Source of the DNA: DASTRU01 sp035761045
GTDB lineage: Bacteria; Pseudomonadota; Gammaproteobacteria; Burkholderiales; Burkholderiaceae_E
DNA length: 9,796 nucleotides
Assembly (NCBI GenBank): GCA_035761045.1
Contig: DASTRU010000011.1
Span: 1 to 9,796 of the forward strand
Direction of reading: 5' to 3'
The notes beneath the pieces are model-generated. The model made no database searches. It had not been told where the DNA came from and saw nothing but the letters and a program-made list of their open reading frames with translations. Shown in pieces: positions 1 through 6,696 of the stretch (within the stretch, counting starts at the first letter, position 1; each line of letters begins with the position of its first letter). The position numbers were made by a program, and so were the translations under genes.

Positions 1-1845
1 GAAGGGTTGCCGGTGTTGATTGCCTCCAATAGCACCGTACGGTTGATGCAGGAGCATCGTGGTTTGGCATCACGAATGGCGAGTGGTGATGCATCCGTCG
101 CCGATGCGTTGCGCGCGAAGCGGTCCGAGGTTGACGCCGCCTTGGGCGCGCTTGAACGCGCCGCGCGTCAGTTCAACGAGTCATCGTCGATCGCTCGGGT
201 TCGCGCCGACTTAACCAACGAATGGAAAAGCATCGCGCAATCGTCCGCCGATCGGCGCGAGGATGGTCGCACGGTGCGCATTCGCCATAACGCCTTGATC
301 TCGGAATTGATCTACCTCACGTCGCGGTACGCCAGCGAAGCGGAGTTGTCGTTCGACATGGATTCGACGACTTACTTCCTTGGCATCGCGTTCACCGAGC
401 GCTTGCCGCAGCTCGCCGAATCGATTGGCCAGTTGCGTTCGCGTGGTTCGGGTGTTTTAGCACGCGGCGAGTTAGTCGATGCCGACCGTGAAGCCTTGGC
501 CGAATTGTTGCGCGCGAGCGAATTCAATTACGCAAAAACGTTTGAGTTTTTCGATACGGCGGTGAATGCCAATCCCGAACTTAAGAATGCCTTGAGCGAT
601 CGTCGCAACGCGGCATACGAAGCGGCATCGAAAGTGACGGCCACCGTGCGCGAGCGTCTTTTGAACGGCGCCAATTATCCAAGCACGAGCGAATGGTGGG
701 CGGTGACAACCAACGCGATCGAAAAACAATTCGCGTTGGCCGACGTGGTGGGCTCGACGATCGATCATTTGCTTGAAACCCGTATTCGTTATCAACGCAC
801 CGTCATGACGGTGAGCGCCGCCGTCATGTTGTTGATATTGATGGGTGGTGCGTTGATCGGCTGGTCGGTGCTGCGCGCCTTGAACCGATCGGTGAACGAA
901 GCCGTGCATGCGGCCGAAGGTTTGGCGGCGGGTGATTTGACTCGCAGCATTCAAGCCCAAAGCTCCGACGAATTAGGCCGTATGTTGAGCGCGCTAAGTC
1001 ACGGCATTGAAAACCTAAAGGGCACCTTGGCTAATGTGCAAGGCGCGGCGGCGGCGATTGGATCGGCGTCGGACCAAATCGCCGTGGGCAATATGGATTT
1101 ATCAAGTCGTACCGAGGAACAAGCGTCTTCGTTGCAAGAGACCGCGTCGTCGATGGAACAGTTGTCGTCCACGGTGAAGACTAATGCCGACACCGCGCGC
1201 CAAGCCAATCAATTAGCCGCGGGCGCAAGTGCGGTGGCGGAAAAGGGTGGTCTCGTCGTCAATCAAGTGGTCAACACCATGGGCGAGATTAGTGGCGCGA
1301 GCAAGAAGATCGCCGAGATCATCGGCGTGATCGACGGCATCGCGTTTCAAACCAACATCCTCGCGTTGAACGCAGCGGTGGAAGCCGCGCGCGCCGGAGA
1401 ACAAGGCCGAGGCTTCGCGGTGGTCGCGGGCGAGGTGCGAACACTCGCGCAACGCAGCGCCGAAGCGGCCAAGGAAATCAAGAGCTTGATTAGCGAAAGC
1501 GTGGGTAAGGTTGATGCGGGCTCGCAACTGGTGGGCGAAGCCGGGCAGGTGATGACGGAGATCGTCACCAGCGTGAAGCGGGTAACGGATCTCATTGGCG
1601 AGATCACGAGCGCGACGCTTGAGCAAAGCTCGGGCATCGAGCAAGTCAACCAAGCGGTCACGCAGTTGGATCAAACCACGCAGCAAAACGCGGCGCTTGT
1701 TGAGCAAAGCGCGGCGGCCGCGCAAAGCCTAAAAGAGCAAGCACAAACTCTTAACCATGCGGTCAATCAATTTAGGATCGATCAAAGCGTGCAGCAGGTA
1801 TTGCCGCGACAAATAGGACGAGTCGTGACTAAGCGTCTTGCCTAG
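1..1845 (+). CDS. Methyl-accepting chemotaxis protein, 5' partial
   Basis: Transmembrane chemoreceptor that senses a periplasmic signal and controls the CheA-CheW kinase. The frame is open to base 1 and begins EGLPV, which aligns with DGLPV at residues 48-52 of the MCP at 2113, so about 48 residues with the first membrane segment lie outside the window; the TTG at position 7 is not the real start. A helical periplasmic domain (to about nt 800) has a Q-x-HRGLA motif and an EWW motif near nt 690 and resembles NIT-type sensor domains (inference). The second membrane segment lies at about nt 800-875, followed by a HAMP domain with DELG near 967-978. The signalling domain starts at GNMDLSSRTE (about 1087), and its hairpin tip beginning FQTNILALNAA lies at about 1345-1440. 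Glutamate/glutamine pairs near 1110-1160 and 1680-1700 fit methylation helices. It ends at TAG without a C-terminal NWETF-type CheR tether. The ligand is unknown. Confidence 0.95.
   Translation, partial: EGLPVLIASNSTVRLMQEHRGLASRMASGDASVADALRAKRSEVDAALGALERAARQFNESSSIARVRADLTNEWKSIAQSSADRREDGRTVRIRHNALISELIYLTSRYASEAELSFDMDSTTYFLGIAFTERLPQLAESIGQLRSRGSGVLARGELVDADREALAELLRASEFNYAKTFEFFDTAVNANPELKNALSDRRNAAYEAASKVTATVRERLLNGANYPSTSEWWAVTTNAIEKQFALADVVGSTIDHLLETRIRYQRTVMTVSAAVMLLILMGGALIGWSVLRALNRSVNEAVHAAEGLAAGDLTRSIQAQSSDELGRMLSALSHGIENLKGTLANVQGAAAAIGSASDQIAVGNMDLSSRTEEQASSLQETASSMEQLSSTVKTNADTARQANQLAAGASAVAEKGGLVVNQVVNTMGEISGASKKIAEIIGVIDGIAFQTNILALNAAVEAARAGEQGRGFAVVAGEVRTLAQRSAEAAKEIKSLISESVGKVDAGSQLVGEAGQVMTEIVTSVKRVTDLIGEITSATLEQSSGIEQVNQAVTQLDQTTQQNAALVEQSAAAAQSLKEQAQTLNHAVNQFRIDQSVQQVLPRQIGRVVTKRLA
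1300..1373. repeat. Direct repeat copy A, MCP hairpin tip
   Basis: These 74 bases are identical to 3553-3626 in the second MCP. They encode the start of the kinase-contacting hairpin tip. Flanking sequence differs at many third codon positions, so perfect identity over this length suggests recent duplication or gene conversion as well as protein-level constraint. Confidence 0.9.
1537..1580. repeat. Direct repeat copy A, MCP C-terminal helix
   Basis: These 44 bases are identical to 3790-3833 in the second MCP and encode the descending helix of the signalling domain (EAGQVMTEIVTSVKR). Confidence 0.85.
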
Positions 1846-1854
1846 GACAAATAT

Positions 1855-1882
1855 GTAAACCGCGAACTAATTCGCGGTTTAC
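1855..1882 (+). terminator. Perfect 12-bp hairpin after first MCP
   Basis: A perfect inverted repeat with 12-base arms (1855-1866 and 1871-1882) and the 4-base loop CTAA starts 9 bases after the MCP stop codon. Each arm combines CGCG with an AAA/TTT tract, the usual form of an intrinsic, possibly bidirectional, terminator. No long T-run follows directly (the next is TTTTCC at about 1900), so the T-tract would be the TTT inside the 3' arm. It probably ends the transcript of the first MCP and makes the second MCP-cheRDB a separate unit. Confidence 0.7.
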
Positions 1883-1940
1883 TCGATTCGCGTTAATCGT
1901 TTTCCTTAGACGTCTTGGGTGTTCGTGCCATCGTGAGGGC

Positions 1941-2059
1941 TTGAACAACCTGGTTCAAAGAGCGGTTATCGGCGGATCGAAGCGTCTGTGAAGAAGTAGC
2001 CTCGACGATCGAGGCACCAACTCTTCGCGCATTGGCGCATGGTCCCCTTAAGCCGGCTT
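1941..2059. other. Inter-MCP region with small inverted repeats
   Basis: The gap between the MCPs (1846-2112, 267 nt) has no convincing gene. After the terminator it holds three small inverted repeats: TTGAAC/GTTCAA (1941-1946 and 1953-1958), GCCTCGA/TCGAGGC with a 3-base loop (1999-2005 and 2009-2015), and the 10-base palindrome AAGCCGGCTT (2050-2059). The promoter of the second MCP should lie here, but I see no clear sigma-70, sigma-28 or sigma-54 pair. The repeats could be operators or RNA hairpins in a 5' leader. Their function is unknown. Confidence 0.3.
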
Positions 2060-2100
2060 TGTTTGATGGCTTAGTGACATTAGAAGACCAAAGAATGTCT

Positions 2101-2106
2101 TAGGAG
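2101..2106 (+). promoter_or_regulatory. Ribosome binding site of second MCP
   Basis: TAGGAG lies 6 bases before the ATG at 2113. It supports this start, which also gives a complete N-terminal membrane anchor. Confidence 0.75.
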
Positions 2107-2112
2107 ATCGCA

Positions 2113-4044
2113 ATGCAATCCGTCTTTGGAAAACTATCGATTCTTAAAAAGATGCTGTTGTTAGGCACGGTTGCATGCGTGATGTCGGCCATGCCCACAT
2201 GGTTTTATGTATCGACCTTCATCTCGACATTAAGCGTCGCCGAGCGCGAGCGTGACGGGCTTCCCGTGGTGCTCGACGTGGTGGAAGCGATGCGCCTAAC
2301 CCAGCAGCATCGCGGACTGGCGACCCGGCTTGCCTCGGGTGACGCGCAAGCGAAACCGAAGTTGCAGACCAAGCGCGACGAGGTGAATACCGCGCTGGAA
2401 AAACTAAACAATTCGGCGTTGAAGTTTGGCGAAAGCGACTCCTTAAAGTCCAAGCGACTACGACTAATCGATGATTGGAAATCGGTCTCGCAAGCCGCCA
2501 ACGACGCGTCCGACAACGTGCGCACCACCCAGGAACGGCATGGCGCCTTGATCGCCGAGCAGTTGCACCTGATTTCGTATTACGCCGACGAATCCACGCT
2601 ATCGCTCGATCCGGAAGCCGCGAGTTATCACCTCATGATCGCGGTGACCGAGCGTCTTCCCGAGTTTGCCGAACTGCTGGGCCGACTGCGCGCGCGCGGC
2701 GCCGGAATGATCGCGAGCAAGCAACTCGACGCGGCCGATCGCGCGGCTTTCATGGGTTGGTTGGATGCGACGACCAATCTCTCCATCAAGGCGGACTTTT
2801 CCATCGATAAGGCGATCGGCGAAAACGCCGGTATCGAAAAAGCCATTGGCGACACGCGCCGCGCCTCGCACGTTGCGGTGGAACGCGTATTGAAGATGGC
2901 GCGCGAGCGTTTTGTGAACACGGAGTCGATGCCCACGGCCGATGAGTGGTGGACGGCCACCACCGAGGCCATCGACGGCCAATATGCATTGATCAAGGCC
3001 AACACCAAGGCGCTCGACGACTTACTGGTTGAACGCAAATCGCGCGAGACGCGCGGCATGATCGTCGTCGGCTCCATATTGCTTGCGATGCTGGCGGCGG
3101 CCGTGGGTATCGGCGCGGCGATTGGCCGTTCGATCAAGCGTTCGGTCGACGAGGCCTTGCGCGCGACCGATGCGTTGGCGCGCGGCGATTTGCGTTACGA
3201 AGTGCGCGTCGTTTCGGGCGATGAGCTGGGCGATGTATTGCGCTCATTAGGAAAAAGCATGGGCCAATTGGGCCTAACGCTTGCGCGCGTGAAGGCGGCG
3301 GCCGAATCGATCGACGTGGCCACCAGCGAAGTCGCCACCGGCAATATGGATTTATCGAGCCGCACCGAGCAACAAGCCTCGTCGTTGCAAGAGACCGCGT
3401 CGTCGATGGAGCAGTTGTCGTCCACGGTGAAGAACAACGCCGATACCGCGCGCCAAGCCAATCAATTAGCGGCGGGCGCCAGCCAGGTCGCCGAAAAAGG
3501 TGGCGAGGTCGTGCATCAAGTCGTGGGCACGATGGGCGAGATTAGCCAGGCCAGCAAGAAGATCGCCGAGATCATCGGCGTGATCGACGGCATCGCGTTT
3601 CAAACCAACATCCTCGCGTTGAACGCGGCCGTGGAAGCCGCGCGCGCCGGCGAACAAGGCCGAGGTTTCGCGGTCGTGGCTGGCGAGGTGCGCAATCTCG
3701 CACAACGCAGCGCCGAAGCCGCGAAGGAAATCAAAAACTTAATTGGCGAAAGCGTGGGGAAGGTCGAAGCCGGTTCACAGTTAGTCGGTGAAGCCGGGCA
3801 GGTGATGACGGAGATCGTCACCAGCGTGAAGCGCGTGACGGACCTGATTGGCGAAATCACGAGCGCGACGCTGGAACAAAGCTCCGGCATCGAACAAGTG
3901 AACCAAGCCGTGACGCAGCTTGATCAAACAACGCAACAAAATGCCGCTTTAGTGGAACAAAGCGCGGCGGCCGCGCGTAGCTTGCAAGATCAGGCACAGA
4001 CTTTGAAGAACACGATTGCTAGTTTTCAGCTAGCCGTTCAATAA
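2113..4044 (+). CDS. Methyl-accepting chemotaxis protein, complete
   Basis: Complete 643-residue chemoreceptor of the inner membrane. A short basic N-terminus (LKK) leads to membrane segment 1 (about residues 14-35). A helical periplasmic domain (about 40-310) has T-Q-Q-HRGLA and DEWW motifs like the first MCP but is otherwise clearly diverged. Membrane segment 2 is at about 316-338 and is followed by HAMP with DELG near nt 3220-3231. The signalling domain starts GNMDLSSRTEQQ (about nt 3343), with the hairpin tip FQTNILALNAA from about residue 496. Paired Q/E residues in the flanking helices are likely sites for CheR, CheB and CheD. It ends ...FQLAVQ with no NWETF pentapeptide. Its stop lies 18 nt before cheR, so the two are probably cotranscribed. 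It is a tandem paralogue of the MCP at 1-1845: signalling halves almost identical, sensor halves divergent, which suggests a different ligand. The ligand cannot be read from sequence. Confidence 0.97.
   Translation: MQSVFGKLSILKKMLLLGTVACVMSAMPTWFYVSTFISTLSVAERERDGLPVVLDVVEAMRLTQQHRGLATRLASGDAQAKPKLQTKRDEVNTALEKLNNSALKFGESDSLKSKRLRLIDDWKSVSQAANDASDNVRTTQERHGALIAEQLHLISYYADESTLSLDPEAASYHLMIAVTERLPEFAELLGRLRARGAGMIASKQLDAADRAAFMGWLDATTNLSIKADFSIDKAIGENAGIEKAIGDTRRASHVAVERVLKMARERFVNTESMPTADEWWTATTEAIDGQYALIKANTKALDDLLVERKSRETRGMIVVGSILLAMLAAAVGIGAAIGRSIKRSVDEALRATDALARGDLRYEVRVVSGDELGDVLRSLGKSMGQLGLTLARVKAAAESIDVATSEVATGNMDLSSRTEQQASSLQETASSMEQLSSTVKNNADTARQANQLAAGASQVAEKGGEVVHQVVGTMGEISQASKKIAEIIGVIDGIAFQTNILALNAAVEAARAGEQGRGFAVVAGEVRNLAQRSAEAAKEIKNLIGESVGKVEAGSQLVGEAGQVMTEIVTSVKRVTDLIGEITSATLEQSSGIEQVNQAVTQLDQTTQQNAALVEQSAAAARSLQDQAQTLKNTIASFQLAVQ
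3553..3626. repeat. Direct repeat copy B, MCP hairpin tip
   Basis: Second copy of the 74-base identical block at 1300-1373. Confidence 0.9.
3790..3833. repeat. Direct repeat copy B, MCP C-terminal helix
   Basis: Second copy of the 44-base identical block at 1537-1580. Confidence 0.85.
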
Positions 4045-4053
4045 CGAAGTGTC

Positions 4054-4058
4054 GGGAG
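4054..4058 (+). promoter_or_regulatory. Ribosome binding site of cheR
   Basis: GGGAG lies 4 bases before the ATG at 4063, in the 18-nt gap after the MCP stop. It supports the chosen cheR start. Confidence 0.65.
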
Positions 4059-4062
4059 CAAG

Positions 4063-4884
4063 ATGAGTGCCGTAGCGGAACGCGAATTCGATTTCAGCGA
4101 GCAGGACTTTCAGCGTGTCGCGCGGCTTATTCGTGAACGTGCCGGAATCGCGCTCAACAATTCAAAGCGCAACATGGTCTACAGCCGCCTTTCGCGTCGT
4201 TTGCGCGAAGGGCGCTTTCAAAGCTTCGCGAGTTACTTAGACGCACTTGAGAAAACCGCGGGCGACGACGAGTGGCAGCACTTCGTCAATGCGTTGACGA
4301 CGAACCTCACGGCCTTCTTTCGAGAAGCGCATCACTTCGACACTTTCGCGGAACATCTCAAAGCCTTGAGCGAGCCGCCACGCATTTGGTGCGCGGCCGC
4401 GTCCACCGGCGAGGAGCCTTATTCAATCGCGATGACGGTGATCGAGCACGCCTCGCGCTTTAGCGGAACGGCGCGCATCGTCGCGAGCGATATCGATACC
4501 GAGGTGCTCGCCCGCGCGCGCGCGGGCGTGTACGCGCTCGACTCCGCCAGCGCGTTGGGTGAATCGCGCATGCGACGCTTCTTTTTGCGCGGTAAGGGCG
4601 CGAACGAAGGCAAGGTGCGCGTGCGCCCCGAGCTGCAACGCGGTCTTGAATTCATGCGGCTTAACTTGTTGGATCCGCGTTGGCCGTTCAACGAGCAGTT
4701 CGACACGGTGTTTTGCCGCAACGTAATGATCTACTTCGATAAGCCCACGCAACACGCCATCCTTGAAAAAATCCATCGCGTGATGATTCCTAATGGACTG
4801 TTGTTCGTTGGGCATTCCGAAAACTTCACCGACCGGCGCGATTTATTCAAGCTCATCGGTAAAACCGCATACCGACGCGTTTAA
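4063..4884 (+). CDS. cheR: Chemotaxis protein methyltransferase CheR
   Basis: Transfers methyl groups from S-adenosylmethionine to specific glutamates of MCP signalling helices in the cytoplasm, raising kinase activity during adaptation. At 273 residues it has the usual length for a simple CheR without TPRs. The helical N-terminal domain (about 10-75) is rich in Arg (SRLSRRLREGRF) and contacts the receptor in the family. The Rossmann methyltransferase domain follows: NLTAFFRE (81-88), the SAM-binding ASTGEEPYS (113-121), the acidic ASDID (141-145) that binds the SAM ribose in the family, CRNVMIYFD (218-226) and GLLFVGHSE near the end. The AAASTGEE version matches what I recall of the enterobacterial protein. 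Neither MCP in the window has an NWETF-type tether, so methylation here is probably tether-independent (inference). cheD follows after 27 nt in the same frame. Confidence 0.97.
   Translation: MSAVAEREFDFSEQDFQRVARLIRERAGIALNNSKRNMVYSRLSRRLREGRFQSFASYLDALEKTAGDDEWQHFVNALTTNLTAFFREAHHFDTFAEHLKALSEPPRIWCAAASTGEEPYSIAMTVIEHASRFSGTARIVASDIDTEVLARARAGVYALDSASALGESRMRRFFLRGKGANEGKVRVRPELQRGLEFMRLNLLDPRWPFNEQFDTVFCRNVMIYFDKPTQHAILEKIHRVMIPNGLLFVGHSENFTDRRDLFKLIGKTAYRRV
4509..4528. repeat. Perfect 20-base GC palindrome inside cheR
   Basis: Bases 4509-4528 are their own reverse complement and consist only of G and C, with an alternating CG core. They encode part of the Ala/Arg-rich stretch after the ASDID motif. 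The block could form a cruciform or Z-DNA, but in GC-rich coding sequence this may be a codon-use by-product. No function is claimed. Confidence 0.6.
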
Positions 4885-4911
4885 CGGCGCGCAACCTCTT
4901 ATTCGCGCGCC

Positions 4912-5580
4912 ATGGCTTCCGCACCTGCTTACTCGTCCTCGCCGCCCGACACCGCTTCCATCGCCGAAACACTCGCCGCGCTCAACGCGCGACCACGGCG
5001 CGATCACGAAGCGCATTTCTTCTATCACGACACCTCGTTGCGTTGCGCGGCGGTCAAGGTCTTGCCGGGCGAATACTTTGTGCATGACGAGGACATCGCA
5101 TTAGTCACCGTGCTGGGCTCCTGCATATCGGCTTGCATATGGGACCGCGAACGCCGCGTGGGCGGCATGAATCATTTCATGCTGCCCGAAGGGTCGTCGG
5201 GCGACGATGGCGGGCGTTACGGCGCGTATGCGATGGAATTGTTGATCAACGAACTACTAAAGCGCGGCGCGCGCAAGTCCACCATGCAAGCCAAGCTCGT
5301 GGGCGGCGGCGCGGTCGTGCAATCGTTCACGACGATGAACGTGGGCGAACGCAACACGCAATTCGCGGTGGATTTTCTACGGACGGAAAACATCGCGGTG
5401 GTGTCGAAGGACGTGCTCGATACATGCGCGCGCAAGGTGTGCTTCTTTCCCGCGAGCGGGCGCGCGATGGTGAAGAAACTAGCATCGATGCAAGGCAGCG
5501 ACGTGGTGCGCGAGGAGTCGCGTTATCGCAGCGAGATCGCGAAGCCCGCCGCCGTGTCTGGATCGGTCGAATTGTTCTAA
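4912..5580 (+). CDS. cheD: Chemoreceptor glutamine deamidase CheD
   Basis: Deamidates selected receptor glutamines to glutamates, creating methylation sites for CheR; in some bacteria it also works with CheC or binds CheB. The length (222 aa) fits proteobacterial CheD. A Ser/Ala/Pro-rich N-terminus of about 30 residues precedes HFFYHD (35-40) and AVKVLPGEYFV. The catalytic core is visible: Thr66 and Cys71 in TVLGSCISAC, and His88 in GGMNHFMLP, matching the Thr-Cys-His set known from Thermotoga CheD. GGGAVV and the later GERN segment are also typical. The ATG at 4912 has no clear Shine-Dalgarno sequence. It lies 27 nt after the cheR stop in the same frame, so coupling to cheR translation is likely. 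cheC is absent here, as is common in betaproteobacteria. Confidence 0.96.
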   Translation: MASAPAYSSSPPDTASIAETLAALNARPRRDHEAHFFYHDTSLRCAAVKVLPGEYFVHDEDIALVTVLGSCISACIWDRERRVGGMNHFMLPEGSSGDDGGRYGAYAMELLINELLKRGARKSTMQAKLVGGGAVVQSFTTMNVGERNTQFAVDFLRTENIAVVSKDVLDTCARKVCFFPASGRAMVKKLASMQGSDVVREESRYRSEIAKPAAVSGSVELF

Positions 5581-5583
5581 GGA
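5579..5583 (+). promoter_or_regulatory. Ribosome binding site of cheB
   Basis: AAGGA overlaps the end of the cheD stop codon and lies 6 bases before the ATG at 5590. This indicates tight cheD-cheB coupling. Confidence 0.65.
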
Positions 5584-5589
5584 TTTGTC

Positions 5590-6669
5590 ATGCCCAAGAC
5601 CCGTGTACTCATTGTCGACGACTCGGCCTTGGTGCGTAGCTTGATGACCGAGATCATCAACAGCGCGCCCGATCTCGAAGCGATTGGCGCGGCATCCGAT
5701 CCGCTCATCGCGCGCGAGATGATTCGGTCACTCAACCCCGATGTCATCACGCTCGATATCGAAATGCCGCGCATGGACGGCCTCGATTTTCTCGAGAAGC
5801 TCATGCGCTTGCGGCCCATGCCCGTGGTCATGGTGTCCACGCTGACCGAACGCGGCGCGGAGGTTACCTTGCGCGCGCTTGAACTTGGCGCGATCGATTT
5901 CGTCGCCAAACCTAAGATCGGTGTGTCGGGCGGCATGCGCGAGGCCGCCGACGAAATCAACGAAAAAATTCGGCATGCCGCGCGCGCGCCGGTGGGTCGT
6001 CGCGCGCCACTGCCCGGTTTACCCGCGGCCGCCGCGCCAAAGCGCGACGCCGCGCCAACAAGTTTTAGTCGATCGAGTACCGAAAAATTAATCGTGATTG
6101 GCGCCTCCACCGGCGGGACCGAAGCGATCAAGGAAGTACTTGTTCGATTGCCGGCGGACAGCCCCGGCATCTTGATTACCCAACACATGCCGCCCGGATT
6201 CACTAAGAGTTTTGCGCAGCGTTTGGATGGCCTATGCCGAATCCGCGTCGCGGAAGCGACCGATGGCGCGCGCGTCTTGCCCGGTCATGCCTATATCGCG
6301 CCGGGTGGCTTTCACCTAAGGCTTGAGCGCAGCGGCGCCAACTATGTCGCGCGCTTGGACGATGGTCCGCCGGTTAATCGGCATAAGCCGTCGGTGGAAG
6401 TCATGTTTCGCTCCATCGCGCAGCACGCGGGGCCTAATGCCTTAGGCGTAATGCTGACGGGCATGGGCAAGGATGGCGCGATCGCCATGCGCGAAATGCG
6501 CGAGGCCGGCGCCTACACCATCGCGCAAGACGAAGCGAGCTGCGTGGTGTTTGGCATGCCGCGCGAGGCGATCGCGGTGGGCGCGGTCGATGAAGTGCTG
6601 CCCTTGCTGCAAATCACCGACCGCTTGCTTGAGAAGGTGCGTTCAGCCGGCAACGCGGTTCGCGTATGA
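5590..6669 (+). CDS. cheB: Chemotaxis response regulator methylesterase CheB
   Basis: Removes methyl groups from receptor glutamates when phosphorylated by CheA, completing the adaptation loop with CheR; it acts in the cytoplasm at receptor arrays. At 359 residues it has the normal two-domain length. The receiver domain (about 5-110) has acidic Asp10-Asp11, the phosphoacceptor Asp56 in LDIEMP, Ser83-Thr84 and Lys108 in FVAKP. An Ala/Pro/Arg-rich linker (about 130-165) leads to the esterase domain, where the triad is visible: Ser173 in GASTGG, His199 in TQHM and Asp295 in GMGKDG. The protein runs normally through VDEVLPL to a short tail ending VRV. The gap to cheD is 9 nt. Its last 27 nt overlap the convergent LRR gene, and no + strand terminator is visible after its stop. 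cheY and cheZ, which often follow cheB in betaproteobacteria, are not here. Confidence 0.97.
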   Translation: MPKTRVLIVDDSALVRSLMTEIINSAPDLEAIGAASDPLIAREMIRSLNPDVITLDIEMPRMDGLDFLEKLMRLRPMPVVMVSTLTERGAEVTLRALELGAIDFVAKPKIGVSGGMREAADEINEKIRHAARAPVGRRAPLPGLPAAAAPKRDAAPTSFSRSSTEKLIVIGASTGGTEAIKEVLVRLPADSPGILITQHMPPGFTKSFAQRLDGLCRIRVAEATDGARVLPGHAYIAPGGFHLRLERSGANYVARLDDGPPVNRHKPSVEVMFRSIAQHAGPNALGVMLTGMGKDGAIAMREMREAGAYTIAQDEASCVVFGMPREAIAVGAVDEVLPLLQITDRLLEKVRSAGNAVRV

Positions 6670-6696
6670 CGGCCCGCGTGGAGGAATGAACAACAC
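6643..6696 (-). other. Divergent 3' tail of LRR gene, junction with cheB
   Basis: On the - strand the LRR protein loses similarity to its two paralogues after ...AALNQLERV. Its last 17 residues (LFIPPRGP... ending NRVAG, beginning near here) are encoded by cheB-proximal DNA and the complement of the last 27 nt of cheB. The paralogues instead continue about 26-30 residues with one more repeat and a charged cap. Neither other - strand frame restores an LRR sequence, so a simple frameshift does not explain it. It looks like a truncation or recombination junction. Confidence 0.55.

Noticed and set aside
1213..1725. Long - strand open frames opposite both MCP genes (also 472-960, 2628-3137 and 3600-3890).
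   Set aside because: They are antisense shadows of GC-rich coding sequence. The MCP reading on the + strand is unambiguous and the - strand products are Arg/Ala/His-rich with no recognisable domain.
1966..1973. Exact GCCGATAA on the - strand, the sigma-28 -10 consensus.
   Set aside because: No matching -35 element lies at the right spacing, and it would transcribe toward the terminator and the antisense strand of the first MCP.
1893..2099. Open - strand frame in the gap between the MCPs, ending ...TPKTSKEND.
   Set aside because: It has no ATG or GTG near its start and no ribosome binding site; only a late ATG at 1931 would give a 12-residue peptide.
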